Assembly: GCA_016618085.1 (NCBI GenBank) | Contig: JABLTG010000008.1 | Coordinates: 62,001-126,000, forward strand | Direction: 5' to 3' | DNA: 64,000 bases | Source of the DNA: Neovahlkampfia damariscottae | Taxonomy: Eukaryota > Heterolobosea > Selenaionea > Neovahlkampfiida > Neovahlkampfiidae | Shown: positions 9,417 to 21,300 of the stretch, piece by piece | How the letters are laid out: each line of letters begins with the position of its first letter | Position numbering within the stretch: the stretch's first letter is position 1 | Notes under the pieces: model-generated | What the model was told of the DNA's origin: nothing | Database searches by the model: none | The model's input: only the letters and a program-made list of their open reading frames with translations | Translations under genes and position numbers: made by a program

Positions 9417-11798
9417 ATGAAATCAGAAAACCATATTACACTTGAACAATTTGCTCCTTTGGTGTATTCGTTCTTTGCGCTTGCCTCAGTCTTGAGCATC
9501 ATAACTTCACAACAAAAACTGCCTCTTGTTGTAATGTTCATACTTGATTCCTTAATACAGCCATTTTTAGGTTTGAAAGGAATGACTGGAGGCTCTGATT
9601 ATTGGGTAGTGCTTAGATGTGTGTTAAAATTGATATCTTTTCCGTTGTAAAAAAATCAAATTTTAATCTCCTTTAGTTATTTCAAATATACAAATTCTGA
9701 CCTTTCTTGGATATTCATCGATATTCATATGTTACAAATTGGTCCAAATTTTTCAAAATCGTATCTCACAGCACATATTTTTACTGTATTCAATATAATG
9801 ACTCATTTTGTATTGAGTTATTGTTTTTTACAACGAAGTTTTCTTTTCACCTTTAGTCTTACATTTTCATTCATATATCAATATACTTTAATCACTTGTT
9901 ATAAGAAATTATACACTGATAAGACAAAAACACTAGAACAAAAAGTTAGTGAGTTTGAAAGTGTATGGGCATCAATTCAGAGTAATGTGATAAAAACTGA
10001 TTTAAATTTGAATATTTTATTAATAAACAAAGGATTTCTTGGAAAATCTGTGGAAGAATTGACTGGGTTTTCATTTAAGAAACTATCAATTTTTAACGAA
10101 CAAAAATTTGATGCTTTGAAAAAGGAGAAAAAGACTCAGATGTATAAAATTCAAATAAATGATGTATCAAAATATTACTTATATACTGTTGTTACATCAC
10201 CTATTTTGATTGACAATGAAATGGTCGGAATCACAATTTTATGCACTGATTCAACTTGTGAACTACAAATCAAAAAAAAAGAAATCGAACATGAGAAACA
10301 GTTATTCGCATTGAAATCTAAAACCGAATTTATTGCATCTATTTCACATGAAATTAGAAATCCACTTCAAGCATTAACATTTTCAATTGAAAGTTTAAAA
10401 TGTAATGAACCAAGAAAAGATCAAATTGGAATTTTAAATGAAGCACAAAATTCAAATCAATTAATTAATCATATTATTGGAGATATTTTAGATTCATCAA
10501 AAATTGAAACTGGAAATTTTCAACTTCAAAACAAGAACTTTGAAATTCTTGATTCTATTGAAAGTGCTATGAAAATCAATATTCCACAAGCATTCAAAAA
10601 ATCATTAGATTTTACTTATTCTATTGATTTTGATATTCCTCAGATGATATATGGTGATGGTCAAAGATTGACTCAAATATTATCTAATTTGATATCAAAT
10701 GCTATTAAATACACAAATCACGGCAGGATTCATCTAGCAGTCAACAAGAAAGAATTTTCAAGTGGAAACAAACTTTACTTTTCAGTAAAAGATACAGGAA
10801 TTGGTATAAAAGAAGATGATATCAACAAAATATTTTCAATGTTCCAGCAAATTCAGTCAACAAAATCCACTGATTACTCAAATAATGTAAGTACACCATC
10901 AACTGGATGGGGCATTGGATTATCAATCGTAAAAGGTTTAATAGAGTTGATGGATGGTAGGTATGGTGTTGAAAGCGAAGTTAGTGTGGGATCAACATTC
11001 TGGTTTGAAATACCTTATACAACTAGTGATCCCCTTTCAATATTCAATATTCTTCCAATTTCACCTTATACAACATTAATATTCGTCATTCAAGATACAA
11101 GTATTTCCGAAGATTTGAAACAATTGATATTGCGATCCAAAGTCAAAGAAATTGTTGTTACGAAATCTAAAATGAAAATTGAAGAGATGTTTAAGAGCTC
11201 TTCAGGAAATTGTAAATTATTTGTTGATGATGATTTGATTTATCAAATACCTACTAATATCCCACACGAAAATGTTAAAATATTTGGGAATTCATCAAAG
11301 AAAGAGAGTGAATACAATGATTGTTTGAGACTTTTTAAACCCCTTTTAGCTTCGAATCTAATTGCAGAATTGACTCCACCATTGAAAAAGAAAATTTCAC
11401 AAGATGAATATCTACTTGATGGTGCTTCCGTCATGATAGTAGAAGACCATGTAGTAATACAAAAATGTTTAAAACGGTTTATTGAAAAAATGTCTCCTTT
11501 GAAGATTTTCGTCGCTTCTAATGGAGCAGAAGCATTGAGATACTTTAAAAATGAAATCAAGATTGACTTTGTTATCACAGATATTAACATGCCTGTAATG
11601 AATGGATTTGATCTTGTGAAATCAATCAAGTCAATGGAGAACGGAAAACAAACGAAAATCATTGTTGAAACTGGAGAATTAAACAGTAGATCATTGACTG
11701 ATTTTGCAGAGAAATGGAAAATTGATGATATTTTGATGAAACCTATTTCTTTCAAAGCTTTGACAACTTCAATAAGGAACATTTCAATTTCAAAATAA
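9417..11798 (+). CDS. Transmembrane hybrid histidine kinase 3 (tandem copy 3 of 3)
   Basis: Exons 9417-9646 and 9677-11798 around a 30-nt intron in the same position as in the other two; 783 residues. Hydrophobic N-terminal helices, PAS-like domain (IKTDLNLNILLINKGFLG), HisKA (His near 301), HATPase (SNLISNAIKYT, DTGIGIKEDDINK, GWGIGLSIVKGL), degenerate receiver (CKLFVDDDLIYQ), receiver (IVEDHVV, ITDINMPVMNG, LMKPIS). It has the longest insertion between the F box and the second G box (QIQSTKSTDYSNN). The gene is a mosaic. 10203-10257 matches copy 1 exactly, and 10257 onward matches copy 2. It ends 14 bp before the convergent hydrolase gene. Confidence 0.93.
10308..10631 (+). repeat. Converted block, copy 3
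   Basis: Identical to 5129-5452 and 7774-8097. Extended upstream to 10257 with copy 2. The adjoining 55 bp, 10203-10257, are identical to 5024-5078 of copy 1. Confidence 0.95.
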
Positions 11799-11812
11799 AT
11801 TGTTATTTTTAG

Positions 11813-13292
11813 CTAAATCTTGCATATTGGCTTATTTGATAATTTTTTCCACATTAAATTTTCAGCTCTTGGGAAATCTTTGACAAATATTCCAGTGATA
11901 ACACCTCTATTTTCAAGAAATCTTCCACTAATTCCATTTCTTTGTCCTAACCAAAATTCATTGGATCCTGTACTTCTAAAAATGAATGGAATATCACCAA
12001 GATCTTTAATAGTGAGAAATAGATATCCATTTTTAATGTATAAATGATGAGCAGCATCAATATCAGGAAGATAATAATATCCAACAAATTTTTCAAGTCT
12101 AAATGAAGAAAATGATTTTTCTGGAATGAAATTTTTGAGTTTGTACATTTCATCATACACAATAGGTTTTAGTTCAATGTTCTTCTTTGCGAATCCAGTT
12201 AAATATATTTGAGCTGCTTGAGCTGCTTTTGAATATACAGCAGGATCATAGATATTTGAAGTCATCAAAGTTGTTAATTTGTATTGAGGGAATCTGATGA
12301 AATAAGTATAATAACCAGGAAATGCACCATCTAAATTAATTTTAATTATATCTTTTTCACTCACTGTGTTCTATAATATCAATACCATTAACTTTATGAA
12401 TTCCTAATCCAAATGCATAATTATGTTTTGTTCCATTTGCGAATTGTCCAACAGTTGTAATTAAATCAATTAAACGAGCACCACCAGATAATTTATTATC
12501 ATAAAAATTTCTATCATACTTTAAAAAATCAGCATGTGTCATTTGAATTCCACCTGCTCCTAAAATTGCATTTGAAACTAAAGGAGCATATGATAATGAA
12601 CCATCTGGATTTACAGTATAACCATATGAACCTTTTGGTACAATTTGATTCATGTTATTTGATAATATAGTATCTTTCATATTTAATGGATCAAGAACGT
12701 TCTTTTTCACAAATTGATTGAAAGGTAATTTTGAAACTCTTTCGATTATATATTCCATCAAAACATATCCTGAATTTGAATAATCCCATTTAGTTCCAGT
12801 TCTAAAAGCAAGTGTTTGTTGATTTACAATTAATTCAAATGCTTCATCTCTTGACAAGTCAAATAGAGGTGCTTTTCCTTTTAATAATAAAAGATTTAAA
12901 TAATCTCTTAAACCAGAAGTATGTTGAATGATATTTAAAATAGTAATATTTTTGAATTTAAGTTCAGGAATATATTTAGCAACTGGATCTGTTGTTTTCA
13001 ATTTTCCTTCCATTTCTAAAATACCAATTGAAAGTGCTGTGAATTGTTTGGTTGTTGAACCGATAAGAAATTTGGAATCTTTTTGGTTTTTGAAATTGTT
13101 TCTAATATCAGCAAGTCCAAAAGCATTTTGGTAAACAAACTTTCCATCTTTTATAACAGAAACAGTACATCCAGCTGATCCTTCTTTGTTGTACTGTTCA
13201 AAAAGTTTATCAACCATTGCTGGTTTGTCATCAACAAGTTGTTGAAATGTGAAATGAAAAATAATGAAAATAATAGCAAATGTCAACTTCAT
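11813..13292 (-). CDS. Secreted serine beta-lactamase / penicillin-binding-like hydrolase
   Basis: Two exons, 12365-13292 and 11813-12330, around a 34-nt intron; 493 residues. The first residues (MKLTFAIIFIIFHFTF) form a signal peptide. All three class C beta-lactamase motifs are present: S-x-x-K (GSTTKQF), Y-x-N (YSNSGY), and H-x-G made across the splice (EHNG, standing for KTG). A C-terminal beta-rich domain follows. Eukaryotic members (LACTB-like, DD-peptidase-like esterases) act on peptides or esters; in a bacterivore a role on peptidoglycan fragments is possible but not shown. The longer frame upstream would start with TTG, so the ATG at 13290-13292 was chosen. A CCAAT box (GGCCAATG region, 13318-13323) lies about 25 nt upstream. 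Confidence 0.88.
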
Positions 13293-13417
13293 CGTTTTTT
13301 TTAACTTGAACAGTGTGGCCAATGAGAAAGATTAGAAAGTTTAATAATAAAAATAATTGGTTAATTTCTTTTGATTGGAATAATAATTTGGATAAAAGAT
13401 TCTGTTTGAAATTTTTT

Positions 13418-15317
13418 TTATTTTGAATAAATTTGGCATGTACTTGTGCCTTCTCCCGATCCACAATCACAATAACACTCCCCAGTTGCCCAGTATTCAG
13501 TGTTATGTCCAGAATGGCAGGTATTAATGCAAGATTCACAAATGGAACATCCTTCTTCACCAAGTCCACAATCTTTGCAAATATAAAACTTTTGAACAGT
13601 ATAATTTTCCCCTGTTGTTGTTAACGTACACACTCCATCATCAATTGCTTGTTCAACAATATCAACTTCTTGGATTGGATCAATTTGTAATGAATCAAAA
13701 GAACCACAAGATCTTGGAGATGAAATATCTGTAACAGAATCTGTATCTGAATTTGAATCTGAATCTGAATCTGAATCTGAGTCCAATTCATCACAAATTC
13801 CACAGTCTTCATCAGGACAATCACAATAAGAATCTCCAATTCCTCCAAATGAACAATCATGTCCAGAATGACAAGTATCTGAGCAACTTTCACAAACAAC
13901 CATTTTACAATCCTTACAATTATAATACTTTTGAACAAAAAATCCTTCTCCTGTATATACTGAAGTACAAGTTCCTTCATCAATGCATTTTTGAACTTTT
14001 GGATGGATTTCAGTTCCTTCAATCTTGATATCTTTGAAACATTTGCAATTTTCATTATCATCCAATTCTTCTCCAGGCTTTCAAATAATTTGTTAAATTT
14101 TTTACTTTTCTTACACAAACACAATAATAATATCCTTCATCAAGTAGTTTTGTCTTATGCCCTTGATGACAAATATTAATACAAACTTCACATAATCCAT
14201 TTCCAATTTCCATATCAGTTGTATCACAATCAATACATTCATAAATCTTTTGTTTAACATAATTCTTTCTTGAATATGAAGAAGTGCATATTTTGTTTTT
14301 TATTGGTTCTGATAAATCCATTTCTAGAAATTGAGCTTCATTATGCTCTAAATCATATAAATCAAGATTTTCAAATTCATCTTTGATTGAGTATTCTATT
14401 CCTTTTTGTGAGGATGTACGCTTGATTCCTAAAATAAAGAACTTGCGAAAATATCTTGTGAACTCTTCAAATGACACTTTTTTGTCGCCATTTCTATCAA
14501 TGGACTCAAATTCTTCTTCAATATTATCTTTTAATTCAATTTGTTCTTCATGAATATCATGTTTTAAATGTTGAATTAATGCTCTTTTCATGAAATAATC
14601 TAAGTCTTGATTTTTTTCTATTTCAGTTGACAATGTTTCAATATAACTCGGAAATAGTGAATTACCCATATCAATAAGAAGTTTTCCGAATTCATTTTCA
14701 TCTATGTATCCATTTTTATCGGTATCATAAAAACTGAAAGTGTACTTCAGCAATTTTTCTTGAAACTTTCCTGATTGGATAACTCCTCTAATTGAAAAAA
14801 GATCAGTAACAAAGTTTTTAGTTTGTTTGAGATCCAAGAATTTAAATACAGGACCTAATTGGGATCTTAAATCTGAAGCTGAATAAACGTATTCTTCATC
14901 TTTTTTTTTTTGAACTTTTTGTGATGTTTTGAAACTCATTGTCAAACATCTTTTGAGTTCTCTGTTTAAAACTTCAGTATCATAACATACTTTGTAACGG
15001 TCATCATCACCTCTGGATACAAGTGCTTCTTTTGCTGACTGACTTTTTTCTAAAATTTCTTGAAGTGAAGAGGCTTTTAAATCAGGATTGAGAACTTCAT
15101 GTTGTTTTTCAAGTGAATTTTTATATTCATCAAGTTTAGCAAGTTCTTTTTTTTCATATTCTGAAACTAATTTTTCAATTTCTGAGAATAGAAGTTCTTT
15201 TGTTTCAAGATTCTTTTTTTTGTTTGATTCTAAAGAATCAAGTTCACTTTTGATGTGGGAAATACTTTGTAATAAACTTTTTGAAACATTTTGTTTGATT
15301 TTTTCTTTTTTGTCCAT
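13418..15317 (-). CDS. EF-hand protein with three UBR-box-like zinc fingers
   Basis: Exons 14115-15317 and 13418-14077 around a 37-nt intron that splits the first finger; 620 residues. N-terminal coiled coil (about 1-120). Two EF-hands follow: DTDKNGYIDENEF near 195-210 and DRNGDKKVSFEEF near 270-285. Three zinc modules come next, with the UBR-box pattern C-x..Y-x-C-x2-C..C-x2-C-x3-CHxGH..YxCxC, near 345-405, 430-480 and 550-615. An acidic (DS)n linker separates fingers 2 and 3. UBR boxes normally read N-degrons on E3 ligases. This protein has no HECT or RING, so it may be a calcium-responsive degron adaptor. The giant ligase at 18-28 kb carries the same finger. Function is inference; the domains are well seen. 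Confidence 0.82.
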
Positions 15318-15476
15318 GTAGTCTTTTTTGTTGTTTTTCCTGAGATGTTTGATTGGTTAAATGATGGTTGAAGTACATTGGTTAATTCTGTTTTGGTTTG
15401 AAAGGATTTTGAACATCTATTCACATCCAGTTCATTAAATTTTTATGTTCAGAGATTTCTCCAATATTATTGTCCA
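15318..15476. promoter_or_regulatory. Divergent promoter between EF/UBR gene and p24 gene
   Basis: ATTGG at 15352-15356 and 15377-15381, and CCAAT at 15474-15478, the last overlapping the p24 start codon. Short shared promoter, inferred from position and the recurrent pentamer. Confidence 0.5.
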
Positions 15477-16218
15477 ATGAAATTACTTCTGATTCTGTTG
15501 TTTGCGGCATTGTTGGTTTCAACAAATGGTTTGTTTTTTTATTTAGACACAAAATACTGTTTTCTTAAAGATTTAATGTCCGAACAACATGTACTTTTGA
15601 CTTACAGTTTGGAAAAAAAACCAGCAAGAGAAATAGACATTGAAGTAAAAAAAAAAATTTAATATTGAATTTTGAAGGTTTTTGATCCAGAAAACAATGT
15701 TTATCATAAAACATCACAAGGAGAAGCATCTGCATATTACAATTTTCAATCACAAAAAGGATTAGATGGCATTTATGAAGGTAAATTTTTTTTTTATCTA
15801 AAAGTTGTTTTAAAAGTTTGTCTTTCATATACTGGAGGTGAAAAATTAAAAATGAATGTACATTTTGAAATTGATGATCCACATGAAAATAGAAAAGAAG
15901 TTCAAAAAGTACACAACATAAACAGAATGAAGTTTCAAAAAAAAAAAAATAATTTTTTTTAAAGAGATTTGATCGAAATTTTGAATGATAAAGAAATGTT
16001 AGTAAGAACAGAACTCGAATATTTGAAAGCAAGGGAAACTACTTTTAGAAAAACTACTGATGCCATTTCAACAAGGTAAAAAAAAATTTTTTAACAAATT
16101 TTCTTTATTAAGAGTTTGGGTGTTTAAATTACTATCATCTGTTACTATTATCGTTATTTCTTTGATTCAAGTCAAAGTTCAAAATTTATGGTTCAAAAAA
16201 AATAAAATTATTCTATAA
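15477..16218 (+). CDS. p24/TMED (emp24/gp25L) cargo receptor
   Basis: Five exons, 15477-15644, 15678-15780, 15817-15931, 15965-16075 and 16113-16218, with introns of 33-37 nt; 200 residues. Signal peptide (MKLLLILLFAALLVSTNG), GOLD domain with the two expected cysteines (KYCFLKDL, YEVCLSYTGG), a coiled coil ending KARETTFRKTTDAISTRV, one membrane helix, and a short tail LWFKKNKIIL with a basic retrieval-type signal. p24 proteins cycle between ER and Golgi and sort GPI-anchored and other cargo into COPII vesicles. Splicing restores the family alignment at every junction; the third intron uses a GTTTC donor. Confidence 0.88.
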
Positions 16219-16348
16219 AGCAGTAAATTGTTTATCCAAAAGAATTCGAATCTTTTCTAGAAAGAATCAAATCTTACGACAAATTCTTATATTGTGGTTT
16301 ATTTGAAATGCATTTATTTTTCAGAGAATGTGATTGGATGCATTTTGA
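16219..16348. other. Short intergenic spacer
   Basis: 130 bp, AT-rich. Contains no CCAAT close to the next ATG and no recognisable RNA gene. Confidence 0.4.
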
Positions 16349-17331
16349 ATGTTTGGTTCAGTGGCACAACCAAAGTCAGTTAAAAAATTATCGTCACCTC
16401 ATAATTCATCCAAGTGGTCTCAGGAATTTAAAAAAGCAAGTACATCAAAGAATAGTTTCAAATTAAAAAAGTTACGTGTTGAAATTATGACTGACACTCT
16501 CTCAGCTTTCATTTTCCAAAGTTACATTTTACAAGACAAAACTGAAGTAAAATTAGATGAAAAAACATTTTTACAAGCTGCACTGAACACAAAACTCTAC
16601 ACAAAAGACACATCTATCAAAGAACAACAGAACAAATTTGAAACCAATATTTTAGTCATTGAAGGAGATTGTCTGGAAATTGGTTTGTTTTGCAAGCTCA
16701 ATATAAATTAAAAACAGCTGTTTTAAACATGGCAAATGAAAAATATCCAGGTGGTGGTTATTTAACTGGTTCTGGAGCACAGGAGGAAAATTTACACAGA
16801 AGGACAAACTTATTTCAATGTTTACATGATCCATTGAATGTAAAAAATTCCAAAACAATGTATCCAATTCCAAAAATTGGTGGGATTTTTTCACCTAATG
16901 TTTGTGTTATTCGTTGTTCGGAATTTGAAGGATATGAATTTTTCACCATGCCCGAATACATTTCAATTTTAACAGTTTCTGCAGTTCAATACCCTAAAGT
17001 GAACAAAAAAACTCATGAAATGGACAAAAATGATGAAAATTTGAACAAAGAAAAAATGAGAATAATTTTTAAAATGGCAATGGATAATGACATTGAATGT
17101 GTTGTTTTAAGTGCTTTTGGATGTGGTGCATTTGAAAATCCTCCAGATATTATTGCTAATTTATTCAAAGAAGTGCTGAAGGAATTTAAAAATCAATTCA
17201 AATTCGTTGTTTTTGCAATTTACGAAGATCACAATTCTTCACGAAAACATAATAAAGAAGGAAATGTGAAACCTTTTGCAGATACCTTTGGATTGAAATC
17301 AAAAACTTTGTCAGAATTTAGAGATCTTTGA
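16349..17331 (+). CDS. TIGR02452/microbial-type poly(ADP-ribose) glycohydrolase
   Basis: Exons 16349-16682 and 16718-17331 around a 35-nt intron; 315 residues. The splice produces GDCLEIAVLNMANEKYPGGG, leading into the PARG signature GGGYLTGSGAQEE, where the paired glutamates are catalytic in bacterial-type PARG. Further on are LHRRTNLF and the macro-fold end motif VLSAFGCGAFENPP. The enzyme should cleave ribose-ribose bonds of poly(ADP-ribose). The N-terminal 50 residues are basic and Ser-rich, compatible with nuclear location. Assignment to the family is firm; substrate is from family knowledge. Confidence 0.9.
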
Positions 17332-17526
17332 GATCAAATTTGAACATAAATATTTGCTAAAAATAGGATTTTTTGCTGCGCTGATTGGACCGGAATGTAA
17401 ATGAGATAATTGGACAAACATACAATTTTTCTGTTCCAACTATTCGTTGAGAAAATATATTCGTTTAAATATGAAGAAAACCAATCAGGTTTTTCAGACT
17501 CCGCTCCAATCATCAAATCACTTATA

Positions 17527-18303
17527 ATGTCGATTGAAAAACTAAGCAATGTCAAAGCAACTATTTTACCAGAATCAAAAAAAATCGTTATTCTGTTTGG
17601 ATGGAGTGGTTCAACACATAAATTATTATCAAAGTATGCCGAAATTTATCAAGAAAGATTGATGTCAACAATTCAACTCACAGCAATCATGCAAATGGAC
17701 AGAGATGCTCCAAATGTGCTTCCACTGCTCAAAGCTATAGATGAAGACTTCCAACTCAAAGAAACCTTTGAAGACTACTCAATTCACTTTCATGTTATGT
17801 CAAATGGTGGTTTATTTAACTATATGAAGGCATTGCATTTTATCCAATCAACAGATGGATTCAAGCACTGGCAACCATTGATCAAGGGTGTCGTTTTTGA
17901 CAGTACTCCTGGTGACTTTCACATTACAACATATGCAACTGTCTTAACAACATATATGAAGAACATAGTATTGAAGACTATTCTTTGGTATCTCATTGTG
18001 TTTCTTATGCTCTTCTGGACACTTTTTTCACTTTGCTTTGAACGCTTAAGACTTTCAGCTGATAAAATATTTGTTCAGCCAATCACTAACGGAACACTGC
18101 ATGACACAGTTCCATTGTTGATCATTTATAGTCAAAAAGATCATTTGATCGAATATACATTTGTTGAAAGTTACATCAGCAAACTTAAAAAAGCAGGAAA
18201 ATTGGTGACATCAAAATTCTTTAAAGAAAGTGAACACGTTGCTCATTTCAGAAAATATCCAAAAGAATACTTGGAAGTATTAGACAAGCATTTAAATTTA
18301 TAA
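17527..18303 (+). CDS. TMEM53/DUF829 family alpha/beta-hydrolase-like protein
   Basis: 258 residues from the ATG at 17527, which is preceded by CCAAT at 17506-17510. The open frame extends further 5' but only from a TTG. KIVILFGWSGSTHKLLSKYAEIYQ is the DUF829 opening (G-W-x-G-[AS]-x-x-[RK]..KY...Y). HFHVMSNGG matches the nucleophile region (S-N-G-G), VVFDSTPG follows, then a membrane segment (LWYLIVFLMLFWTLF), and SQKDHLI and SEHVAHFRKYP carry the remaining Asp and His. Human TMEM53 sits in the nuclear envelope. Enzymatic activity is not established for the family. Ends 9 bp before the convergent HECT gene. Confidence 0.82.
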   Translation: MSIEKLSNVKATILPESKKIVILFGWSGSTHKLLSKYAEIYQERLMSTIQLTAIMQMDRDAPNVLPLLKAIDEDFQLKETFEDYSIHFHVMSNGGLFNYMKALHFIQSTDGFKHWQPLIKGVVFDSTPGDFHITTYATVLTTYMKNIVLKTILWYLIVFLMLFWTLFSLCFERLRLSADKIFVQPITNGTLHDTVPLLIIYSQKDHLIEYTFVESYISKLKKAGKLVTSKFFKESEHVAHFRKYPKEYLEVLDKHLNL

Positions 18304-18312
18304 TAAAAATTA

Positions 18313-21300
18313 TTATTGATTCATATTTCTTGATTCATTTGCAACTGTTGTCGCATCAGTATCAATTGCTTTACAATTATTTATAGCATACAATAACTTT
18401 TCTTTCATGATTTGTTTTGAAGTATAACTTGGTAATTCAATTGAAAAAAAGCAAGTGTGACTCAGAGGAAGATATTTATCTGGATTTGAACGATCTAATT
18501 TTTGAATCTTCATTGGATGTGAATAACCATCTTCTGAAATTGGTAATCTAGCTCTACCCCACACAAATTTTAAATAAATTGAACGTTCTTCATTTGAGAA
18601 TTCATTGAAAATTGTCCAAAAATCTTTGATCTCTTTACTATTTTGATTATAACCTTCATAGATTGTATGTTTTTTCAACACTTTTGGATCAATTTCTGGT
18701 CTTCCACAACACAATAATTCAAGTTCATCCCATGTGAATATATTGAAAAATCTTGATGGAATGATTGAATAAAGACCTTCACAAATTGCTTTGATTTGAG
18801 CTTCACATTCATATAAACGAAATTTCATCACTTTGTCAACATAATTAAATCTGTTTTTAAATGTAACTGCTTTTGTTTTCCCATTTTTGACTAATTCAAT
18901 TTCAGTTCCATCTGAAGCTTGTGCTGTAAATGTGTTAAATATATAATCTCCAAAATTATCTTCAGTAACTCCTTGTGATTCTATTGTTTTCAAATTTTTT
19001 AAACTATTGTACAAATCAGTGTCAATTGCTTCCAAATCAAATTCATCCAAAGGTTGATTCACAAAACATTTCCAAACAATTGAAGGAAAATCAATTGGAA
19101 GAATTAATGCATCTAATAATCCAACACCTAAAATCAAACCAAGAAATCTGAATAATTTCAAATGTTGATCTGTATTTGCAGAAGGATTTGGAATGAATTT
19201 ATCACCATTTTTACCACCATCAACTTTAGAATTTGGAACTGGAATTAATAAATCCAATTGATCAGTTTGTAATTCTTGACACATTTGTGTCAATGATTCT
19301 CTAAAAGGACCACCATAGTCATCAGCTGATTCTCCAAGAAATGTAACTTTCCAAGCTGCTTTTTTTCTTGATAAAATTCTGACATCCATCGCTTGTAATT
19401 GTTCAAATGTTTGATAAAAAACTGAATTTCTTGCAAATAATAATTTGTCTTCCACCTTTTCAGCAGCTTTTTGTCTATTCAATTTTAATGAAATTGGTTT
19501 TGCAATATCAACAACAGATTTTGAAACTATATGAGACCAAACATCCATTTTAACAGAAGAGAACAATTTCTCTCTCATTTTTGAAATTAAATGACCAAGA
19601 CTATTCAAAGAATCCAAATTTGAAACATCTGTTAAATGTAAGATTCTACTAATCTTTCTATTCAAAAGTTTCAATATAATGAATCTGTATCTCAATGCTT
19701 TGATATTTGGTGTTGAAAGTTTTGGAAATAATACCAATTGACTATTTGTTGGTAATAATCCACCCCATTCCAATGATTGCCAACCATTACAACATTTTTC
19801 AACATATTGTACTAATTGTGTATCTAAATCATCTGACCATCCTTTCATTGAATCTTTAATTTCTGAGATTATTTTATCTGAGTATGATGTGTTATTCTCA
19901 GATGAACTGACAGAGAATAGATAACCCCAATGAGTGTCTAAATCTTTTTCATACACTAAACCGTATGGTAATGCATTTGGTGGTAATTGTTTCTTTGGTG
20001 GTAATGGTCTAACAACTCTCAAGAAAACATGCATTCTATCGTGATATTTATATTCTTCTTGAGCACATGTTGAGCATAAATTGAAGTCTTGACAATTTTC
20101 ACACATGTATCTAATTCCTTTGATTGGAAATGCATTACAGTTGTCACATTTAACTCCTGAATGTGTAGTACCTCTGAACTGGGATGTCTCTGACCATCTA
20201 TGAGTGTACAAATGAGGTAATCCAGCAGGTACACAATCAACTGGCCTTCTGATCTTCAAGAAAATGTGTGTTTCATCATGAATGTGGTCTTTTCTCATAC
20301 ATTTTGAACATAAATCATAATCATCACATTCTGTGCAATGGAATCTTACACCATTAACTCTAACACCACAATGATTGCATAAACATTCATGATCTCCGCC
20401 TGTAGCAACAAACTTGTATGAAAGAGTATTTCCATGAACAATGATGGTTTTATCCTTCAATTCTTCTCCTGAGAAACTTCCAATATCTTCTGAATTTTTT
20501 CCTTTGAATATGATTTTTTCTGATTTGTGAGTTTTTGAGTGTTTATCAAATGAAACATAAAGTGTTTTTGCACCTGGGATATTGATTGTTGCTTCATCGT
20601 CTACAACTGAATAAGGATGTGGACTACTTTTATAAACAAGTTTCTTTTTCGTTTCCAATGCAGCCTCATAATAGACCCAATCCGGTAATGTATCATCCAA
20701 TAAAAATGATTCACATAAATGTCTGACAATTGCTACTTGATCAATCCAATTTACATGTTCAAACCATTCACTTGGATTCATTTTAACTGTTTCAATTGGA
20801 ACAAGGTTTGAAAATGTCATATCTCCCCAATTATATTGACGTGCAAGACAAGCAATACATTTTTTCTTTTCTTGGTCATAATATTTTGAATCACCACCAA
20901 CAATAATAGCACATGATGTGCACAGTTTAAATTGTTGATTATTTTCTGCTGCAATTGAGTAAAAATGAGTTTTTTTGTATGCATTGTTTGGAAATACAGC
21001 AGAACATAAATCACTTGTCAATAAACGACGAATATATGAAAAAAAGTCAACTAGTCTGTGGAAAATTGGGAATTTTCTTGGATTAACATCATAATGTTTC
21101 AAATATTCATCATATAAATCTTCCAATTCAAGTCGAAAATGTTTTAACAAATCGAGTGATGGTTTTGTTTTATAAACACCCAATGACATATTGCACAATG
21201 CATCAATGACTGTACCTTTGTAAGGAGCATATGGAACTAATACATATTCAAGTGCTGTTTTAAATGCTTCATGTGCAATCTTTTTTCCTGACCATGCTTT

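Noticed and set aside
11243-11782. Long antisense reading frame inside kinase 3
   Set aside because: Mirror of the receiver domain coding strand; no family resemblance.
13755-13785. Tandem GAATCT-type repeat as a satellite or CRISPR-like array
   Set aside because: It is a short coding repeat for (Asp-Ser)n in the EF/UBR protein, without spacers.
13621-14124. Second frame through the (DS)n linker of the EF/UBR gene
   Set aside because: Frame-shifted shadow (IQIQIQ..) of the acidic repeat; the chosen frame carries the zinc ligands.
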